A stretch of DNA of 64,000 nucleotides from Streptomyces sp. NBC_00442 (GTDB lineage Bacteria > Actinomycetota > Actinomycetes > Streptomycetales > Streptomycetaceae). The stretch is taken from contig NZ_CP107918.1 of the NCBI RefSeq assembly GCF_036014195.1, forward strand, positions 6,944,001-7,008,000, in the 5' to 3' direction. The stretch's first letter is position 1. Each line of letters starts with the position of its first letter. The notes beneath the pieces are model-generated. The model was not told the origin of the DNA. It saw only the letters and a program-made list of their open reading frames with translations, and made no database searches. Of this stretch, positions 58,983 to 64,000 are shown piece by piece. The translations under genes were made by a program, and so were the position numbers.

Positions 58983-60173
58983 GTGCACCTCGCATACACG
59001 CCTGAGCAGCAGCAGTTGCGCACCGAGCTGCGGACCTACTTCGCCGGGCTCGTACCGGACAACGTCTACGCCCGGTACGCGGATCCGGCCGCGCAGAAGC
59101 AGTTCTACCGCGAGACCGTGCGCCGGCTCGGCGACGACGGCTGGCTCGGGGTTGGGTGGCCGACGGAGTACGGGGGGCGCGGCCTGACGCCCATGGAGCA
59201 GTTCATCTTCTTCGACGAGGCGGCGCAGGCCGGGGTGCCGCTGCCGCTGATGGCCCTGAACACCGTGGGCCCGACGATCATGCGGTACGGCACGGACGAG
59301 CAGAAGGCGTACTTCCTGCCGAAGATCCTCTCCGGTGAGATCGACTTCGCCATCGGCTACAGCGAACCCGACGCCGGCACCGACCTCGCGGCGCTCAGGA
59401 CCCGCGCGGTGCGCGAGGGCGACGAGACCGACGGCACGTACCTCGTGAACGGGCAGAAGATCTGGACCACCAACGGCGACACCGCCGACTGGGTCTGGCT
59501 CGCCGTGCGCACCGATCCGGACGCCCCCGCCCACAAGGGCATCACCATGCTCCTCGTGCCGACCTCCGACCCCGGCTACAGCTGCACCCTCATCAACACC
59601 CTCGCCTCGCACGACACCACCGCCAGCTACTACGAGAACATCCGGGTCCCCGCGGCGCACCGGGTCGGCGAGGAGAACAAGGGCTGGCGGCTGATCACCA
59701 ACCAGCTCAACCACGAGCGCGTCACCCTGGCCGCCCACGGCACCATGGCGATCCGCGCCCTGCACGACGTCCAGCGCTGGGCGGCCGACACCAAGCTCGC
59801 CGACGGCCGCCGCGTCGTCGACCTCGGCTGGGTCCGCAAGAACCTCGCCCGCACCCACGCCCGCCTCGACGCGATGAAGCTCCTCAACTGGCAGATGGTC
59901 AACGCCGTCCAGGAAGGGACCCTCACCCCCCAGGACGCCTCCGCCGTCAAGGTGTACGGGTCCGAGGCGCGCCGGGACGCCTACGCCGCGCTCATGGAGG
60001 TGGCGGCGGCCGCCGGCCCCCTGAAGGAGGGCTCGGCCGGCGCGGTCCTGCACGGCGAACTCGAACGCGGCTACCGCTCCGCGGTGATCTTCACCTTCGG
60101 CGGCGGGAACAACGAGATCCAGCGCGAGATCATCGCCTGGATCGGCCTGGGCATGCCGAGGGTCCGCCGCTAG
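58983..60173 (+). CDS. Acyl-CoA dehydrogenase
   Basis: A 396-residue FAD flavoprotein of the acyl-CoA dehydrogenase family: LGVGWPTEYGGRGL, GYSEPDAGTDLAALRTRAV, VNGQKIWTTNGDTADWVWL, NHERVTLAAHG and the C-terminal HGELERGYRSAVIFTFGGGNNEIQREIIAW. It oxidises an acyl-CoA alpha-beta bond. GTG start. The KstR-like site suggests steroid or branched-chain acyl-CoA substrates, but none of the neighbours are steroid genes. Confidence 0.93.
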   Translation: MHLAYTPEQQQLRTELRTYFAGLVPDNVYARYADPAAQKQFYRETVRRLGDDGWLGVGWPTEYGGRGLTPMEQFIFFDEAAQAGVPLPLMALNTVGPTIMRYGTDEQKAYFLPKILSGEIDFAIGYSEPDAGTDLAALRTRAVREGDETDGTYLVNGQKIWTTNGDTADWVWLAVRTDPDAPAHKGITMLLVPTSDPGYSCTLINTLASHDTTASYYENIRVPAAHRVGEENKGWRLITNQLNHERVTLAAHGTMAIRALHDVQRWAADTKLADGRRVVDLGWVRKNLARTHARLDAMKLLNWQMVNAVQEGTLTPQDASAVKVYGSEARRDAYAALMEVAAAAGPLKEGSAGAVLHGELERGYRSAVIFTFGGGNNEIQREIIAWIGLGMPRVRR

Positions 60174-60260
60174 GTCCACCGTGACGCACACCGACAGTCG
60201 GCAGGTGACGACGCCATCGCACATCCGGGCCCGCGGTGGCGAACGGGCCCGCTCGGGCGG

Positions 60261-60821
60261 TCACTTCAGGCCGGAGAGCGTGAACACGGTGCGGGCGGTC
60301 TCACGGTCGATGTGCGCCGCCATCCGGCTCAGGGCCGTGGCACCGCACAGCAGGGTGCCCCGCCGGATCGAGGTGCGGGTGTCCTCGTCGAAGCGGCGCC
60401 ACATGGCGGGATTGCGGACCAGGACGGTCGGGTCGATCTCGACCCCGTTGCCCTCCGTGTCGCGGAGGATCATGTGCTGGGCCACACCGTCGGACCACCT
60501 GATCGAGACGAGGCTGTCGGTACGGACCGTGTGCCTCGTCAGCGGGCCGCGGGCGCTCAGTTCGCCGGGGGCCGTGGAGACCCGGGGCGGCAGAAGGATC
60601 ACGAAGACGAGGGCCGCCAGGCCGGTCCAGAGGGCGCCCCGCGTCACGTCGAGCGTGCCGAAGCCCGCGTCCGTGGCGAGCAGCGCCGTGAACAGGAGGC
60701 CGGTCACGCCGATGGCGGTGCGCCGCTCGCGGGCCCAGTCGATGTCGTGCGCGAGGGGTCCTGGAGGCTCCGCGACGGCGGTCCGTGTGCCGGTCGTGGA
60801 CCGTGTGAATCGTCGTCCCAT
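60261..60821 (-). CDS. Hypothetical membrane protein with a PH-like domain
   Basis: A 186-residue protein: two closely spaced TM helices (TAIGVTGLLFTALLATDAGFGTLDVTRGALWTGLAALVFVILL) followed by a soluble part (LSARGPLTRHTVRTDSLVSIRWSDGVAQHMILRDTEGNGVEIDPTVLVRNPAMWRRFDED) with a PH-like strand pattern. Function unknown. ATG at 60821 chosen; ATG 60851 is further upstream. Confidence 0.75.
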   Translation of the reverse strand: MGRRFTRSTTGTRTAVAEPPGPLAHDIDWARERRTAIGVTGLLFTALLATDAGFGTLDVTRGALWTGLAALVFVILLPPRVSTAPGELSARGPLTRHTVRTDSLVSIRWSDGVAQHMILRDTEGNGVEIDPTVLVRNPAMWRRFDEDTRTSIRRGTLLCGATALSRMAAHIDRETARTVFTLSGLK

Positions 60822-60968
60822 GGTGCGACGGTAGGGCGGTTCCGGGGCCATGGACCGGTTTCTGACGCACCGCTGACGCGGTGGCTACGGCATTGTGATG
60901 ACGACGGTTCGAACCTGGGTCACGCGAGTACCGCCCTCGCGTCGCCCCGCTCGATCCGGCGGTGTCCA

Positions 60969-61658
60969 TCAGGGTTCGAAGCGGTACCCCATACCGGGTT
61001 CCGTGATCAGATAACGGGGATGGGAGGGGTCCGCTTCCAGTTTGCGCCGGAGCTGGGCCATGTAGACGCGCAGGTAGTTGGTGTTCGCTCGGTACGTCGG
61101 CCCCCACACCTCCAGCAGGAGCCGGCTCTGTGTGATCAGACGGCCGGGGTGGGTGATGAGGATCTCCAGCAGGTGCCATTCGGTCGGGGTGAGCCGCACG
61201 CTGCGCTCGCCCCGCCTCACCCTCTTCGCGACCAGGTCGATGGTGAATTCGTCGGTCGTGACGACGGAGACCTCGGTGACCCGAGAGGTTGTCGGCGCCT
61301 CCTGTCTACGCGTGGCCGCCCGGAGGCGGGCCAGGAGCTCGTCCATGCTGAACGGTTTCGTCACGTAGTCGTCGGCGCCGGCGTCCAGCGCCCGGATCTT
61401 GTCCTCGGAGGTGTGGCGTGCGGAGAGGACCAGGATGGGGACCTTGCTCCAGCCACGGACGCCCTTGATGACGTCGAGGCCGTCCATGTCGGGCAGGCCG
61501 AGGTCCAGCACGATGACGTCCGGCCTTCCCGCCGCCGCGAGCCGCAGGGCCGCGCTGCCGTCGCCGGCCTCCTCGACCTCGAACCTGCGCGCCTGGAGGG
61601 TGATCCTCAGCGCGCGGACGAGCTGGGGATCGTCCTCCACCACCAGCACCCGGGTCAT
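60969..61658 (-). CDS. kdpE: KdpE-type response regulator
   Basis: A 229-residue OmpR-family regulator: receiver domain with EDDPQLVRALRITLQ, the phospho-acceptor in IVLDLGLPDMDGL and VTKPFSMDELLARL, then a winged helix (VRLTPTEWHLLEILITHPGRLITQSRLLLEVWG, TNYLRVYMAQLRRKLE). It should control potassium uptake. ATG at 61658 follows AAGGAAAGG. No kdpD lies between it and kdpC: only 120 bases separate them. Confidence 0.93.
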   Translation of the reverse strand: MTRVLVVEDDPQLVRALRITLQARRFEVEEAGDGSAALRLAAAGRPDVIVLDLGLPDMDGLDVIKGVRGWSKVPILVLSARHTSEDKIRALDAGADDYVTKPFSMDELLARLRAATRRQEAPTTSRVTEVSVVTTDEFTIDLVAKRVRRGERSVRLTPTEWHLLEILITHPGRLITQSRLLLEVWGPTYRANTNYLRVYMAQLRRKLEADPSHPRYLITEPGMGYRFEP

Positions 61659-61778
61659 CGGTGTGCAGCCTTTCCTTCGGTACGGGCACGGCGGGAGCCG
61701 GCGGGGCGTTGCCGCCCTCGGAGGATGCCGGGGGAGCGGCGCGCCCCGCAGGCTCACGGAGGTGTGCGTCGTGGAACG

Positions 61779-62495
61779 TCAGCTCTTGGAGAGAGCCTTC
61801 AGGGCGATGTTGAGTTCGAGGACGTTGACACGCGGTTCGCCCATGAAGCCGAGGGTGCGGCCCTGGGTGTGGTCGGCGACGAGTTTGTCGACCTGCTCGA
61901 CGCCGAGTCCGTTCTGCTCGGCGACCCGGTGGACCTGGAGCTTGGCGTAGGCGGGGGAGATGTTCGGGTCGAGGCCGGAGCCGGAGGAGGTGACGGCGTC
62001 GGCGGGGACGTCCTGCGGCTCGATCCGGTACGCGGCCGTGGAGTTGTCCGCGATGACGGCTTTCCTGGCGGCGAGGACCTGGGCGCAGAGGGTGCCCTCC
62101 TCCGCGTCCTTGGTGCAGACCCCGTTCACCGCGCCGCTGTCGGCGGCCTTGTTGGTGGCGCCGGAGAGGATCAGTGAGTACTGGGTGTTGACGCTGTTGC
62201 TGCCCAGGCCGTTGGAGGGGCGTGGCTGGAACCACTTCAGGTCCGGCCGGGCCGCCTCCTCGGCGTTTTTCGGATCGTTCTTCGGGAGGTTGTACGTCTG
62301 CCCGATGAGGGAGGAGCCGACGACCTGGCCGCTCCTGTCCTTGATCTCGGAGCCGTTGGCCCTGTCGTGGAAGAGGGCCTGGGCGATCCCGGTGACGGCG
62401 AGGGGATAGATGACGCCGCAGATCACGGTCAGGACGAGGAGGGCGCGCAGGCCCGCCCCGAGCAGCCGTGCCGCGTTTCCTACGGAACTGTTCAT
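61779..62495 (-). CDS. kdpC: Potassium-transporting ATPase subunit KdpC
   Basis: A 238-residue single-TM subunit: ALLVLTVICGVIYPLAVTGIAQALF, then FQPRPS, SGSGLDPNISPAYAKLQVHRVAEQNG, the family signature, and GEPRVNVLELNIAL. It stabilises the KdpFABC complex. It begins 6 bases after the kdpB stop, so the two are in one operon. It carries an insertion with KDAEEGTLCAQV absent from short KdpC proteins. Confidence 0.96.
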   Translation of the reverse strand: MNSSVGNAARLLGAGLRALLVLTVICGVIYPLAVTGIAQALFHDRANGSEIKDRSGQVVGSSLIGQTYNLPKNDPKNAEEAARPDLKWFQPRPSNGLGSNSVNTQYSLILSGATNKAADSGAVNGVCTKDAEEGTLCAQVLAARKAVIADNSTAAYRIEPQDVPADAVTSSGSGLDPNISPAYAKLQVHRVAEQNGLGVEQVDKLVADHTQGRTLGFMGEPRVNVLELNIALKALSKS

Positions 62496-62501
62496 GGTCG
62501 A

Positions 62502-64000
62502 TCAGCCGATTCCGGGGATGAGGGTGATGAGCATGTCGATGATCTTGATGCCGATGAACGGGGCGACGAGCCCGCCGAGTCCGTAGATCCCGATGTTGCG
62601 GCGGAGCATCCTGTCGGCGCTGGTGGGCCGGTACTGGACGCCCTTGAGGGCGAGCGGCACGAGCGCGATGATGATGAGCGCGTTGAAGATGACGGCGGAC
62701 AGGATCGCGGAGTTCGGCGAGTGCAGGCCCATGACGTTGAGCTTGTCGAGGCCCGGGTAGACCGCGGCGAACATGGCCGGGATGATCGCGAAGTACTTGG
62801 CGACGTCGTTGGCGATGGAGAAGGTGGTCAAGGCCCCCCGTGTGATGAGGAGTTGCTTGCCGATCTCGACGATCTCGATGAGCTTGGTGGGGTTGGAGTC
62901 CAGGTCCACCATGTTCCCGGCCTCCTTGGCGGCCGAGGTGCCCGTGTTCATCGCCACGCCGACGTCCGCCTGGGCGAGAGCCGGGGCGTCGTTGGTGCCG
63001 TCGCCCGTCATCGCCACGAGCTTGCCGCCGGCCTGCTCCCGCTTGATGAGGGCCATCTTGTCCTCGGGCGTGGCCTCGGCGAGGAAGTCGTCGACGCCGG
63101 CCTCCTGTGCGATGGCCTTCGCCGTCAGCGGGTTGTCGCCCGTGATCATGATCGTCTTGATGCCCATGCGGCGCAGCTCGTCGAACCGCTCGCGCATGCC
63201 TTCCTTCACGACGTCCTTGAGGTGAATGACACCCAGGACCCGGGCACCCTTGTCGTCCTTGACCGCGACGAGGAGGGGCGTGCCGCCGGCTTCCGAGATC
63301 CGGTTGGCGAGCGTGTCGGCTTCGTCGGAGACCTGCCCGCCCTGTTCCCGCACCCAGGTGATGACCGAACCGGCGGCGCCCTTGCGGGTCTGGCTGCCGT
63401 CCACGTCGACGCCCGACATGCGGGTCTGCGCGGTGAAGGCGATCCACTCGGCCTGGGACAGTTCGCCCTGGTGGCGTTCGCGCAGCCCGTACTTCTCCTT
63501 CGCGAGGACCACGATGGAGCGGCCCTCGGGGGTCTCGTCCGCGAGGGACGACAGCTGGGCGGCGTCGGCGAGTTCGGCCTCCGTGGTGCCCTTGACCGGG
63601 ACGAATTCGGAGGCCTGCCGATTGCCCAGCGTGATCGTGCCGGTCTTGTCGAGCAGCAGTGTCGACACGTCGCCGGCGGCCTCCACCGCACGTCCGCTCA
63701 TCGCCAGGACGTTGCGCTGGACGAGCCGGTCCATGCCCGCGATGCCGATCGCGGAGAGCAGGGCGCCGATGGTGGTCGGGATCAGACAGACGAGCAGGGC
63801 CGTGAGCACGATCATCGACTGTTCGGCGCCGGCGTAGATCGCGAACGGCTGGAGGGTGACCACGGCGAGCAGGAAGACGATGGTCAACGAGGCGAGCAGG
63901 ATGTTCAGCGCGATCTCGTTGGGCGTCTTCTGCCGGGCCGCGCCCTCGACCAGGGCGATCATGCGGTCGATGAAGGTCTCGCCGGGCTTGGTCGTGATCT
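62502..64000 (-). CDS. kdpB: Potassium-transporting ATPase subunit KdpB, 3' part only
   Basis: About 499 C-terminal residues of the P-type ATPase; the 5' end lies beyond the window. Visible: [29 protein letters not shown], the phosphorylation site [51 protein letters not shown] and [20 protein letters not shown]. It uses ATP to drive potassium into the cell with KdpA, which must lie upstream outside the window. Confidence 0.96.
   Translation of the reverse strand, partial: ITTKPGETFIDRMIALVEGAARQKTPNEIALNILLASLTIVFLLAVVTLQPFAIYAGAEQSMIVLTALLVCLIPTTIGALLSAIGIAGMDRLVQRNVLAMSGRAVEAAGDVSTLLLDKTGTITLGNRQASEFVPVKGTTEAELADAAQLSSLADETPEGRSIVVLAKEKYGLRERHQGELSQAEWIAFTAQTRMSGVDVDGSQTRKGAAGSVITWVREQGGQVSDEADTLANRISEAGGTPLLVAVKDDKGARVLGVIHLKDVVKEGMRERFDELRRMGIKTIMITGDNPLTAKAIAQEAGVDDFLAEATPEDKMALIKREQAGGKLVAMTGDGTNDAPALAQADVGVAMNTGTSAAKEAGNMVDLDSNPTKLIEIVEIGKQLLITRGALTTFSIANDVAKYFAIIPAMFAAVYPGLDKLNVMGLHSPNSAILSAVIFNALIIIALVPLALKGVQYRPTSADRMLRRNIGIYGLGGLVAPFIGIKIIDMLITLIPGIG

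Noticed and set aside
61306..63447. Minus-strand frame of about 713 codons over kdpB, kdpC and kdpE.
   Set aside because: Shadow frame of three well-recognised kdp genes.

Overview
The window looks like chromosomal DNA of a Streptomyces-type actinomycete. The evidence is very high GC throughout, third-codon-position G/C bias that leaves long open frames antisense to real genes, frequent GTG and some TTG starts behind GGAGG-type ribosome binding sites, and typical families (monomeric isocitrate dehydrogenase, DUF5709, type B L31, a family 2 encapsulin, DhaKLM with a single-domain DhaM). No rRNA or tRNA gene was recognised. Functions come from motifs read in the translated sequence; no database search was run.

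Left edge (1-11.4 kb): the 5' part of a minus-strand NRPS-PKS giant gene runs off the window. Its order is C-terminal half of a condensation domain, adenylation, embedded N-methyltransferase, carrier, KS, AT, DH, ER, start of KR. A formyltransferase gene lies directly upstream. The two overlap in different frames and the synthetase frame has no ATG, GTG or TTG near the junction, so they may be one formyltransferase-NRPS-PKS protein split by a frameshift. The predicted starter is an N-formylated, N-methylated small amino acid, probably glycine. An 8-bp tandem repeat array and a 5'-truncated MFS exporter remnant mark the cluster edge.

11.5-29.4 kb holds housekeeping and exported functions: thiolase, lipoprotein, EF-hand protein, a disrupted maltokinase-cap-like gene, glutaredoxin, 2OG oxygenase, VOC/AraC pair, MscS channel, cold-shock-like protein, isocitrate dehydrogenase, phytase-like esterase, P450, a secreted multidomain protein, a methyltransferase and a GH27 alpha-galactosidase.

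29.6-34.1 kb: a two-gene nanocompartment operon encodes a family 2 encapsulin shell with an inserted cNMP-binding-like domain and, overlapping it by 14 nt, a cysteine desulfurase with a disordered N-terminal extension, the probable cargo. Upstream are an AT-rich 13-bp repeat array, a long inverted repeat and a ROK regulator.

34.2-45.1 kb: NUDIX, VOC, a TrkA/RCK-type K+ regulatory or channel protein, MarR and PadR regulators with clear palindromes, a 2,4-dienoyl-CoA reductase, a PIG-L deacetylase, and a GDPD-DhaKLM operon for glycerol-derived carbon.

45.2-60.8 kb: L31 type B, DUF5709, a TIGR01777 epimerase-like protein, a lone type I-E CRISPR-like repeat, a NlpC/P60 peptidase operon, a TDT-family transporter with a duplicated start region, a membrane protein sharing the MarR operator sequence, DUF488, a PAP2-diacylglycerol-kinase fusion, a divergent MFS/AraC pair, a duplicated carboxymuconolactone decarboxylase, CBS and acyl-CoA dehydrogenase genes. 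The right edge holds kdpB (partial), kdpC and kdpE with no kdpD between kdpC and kdpE.
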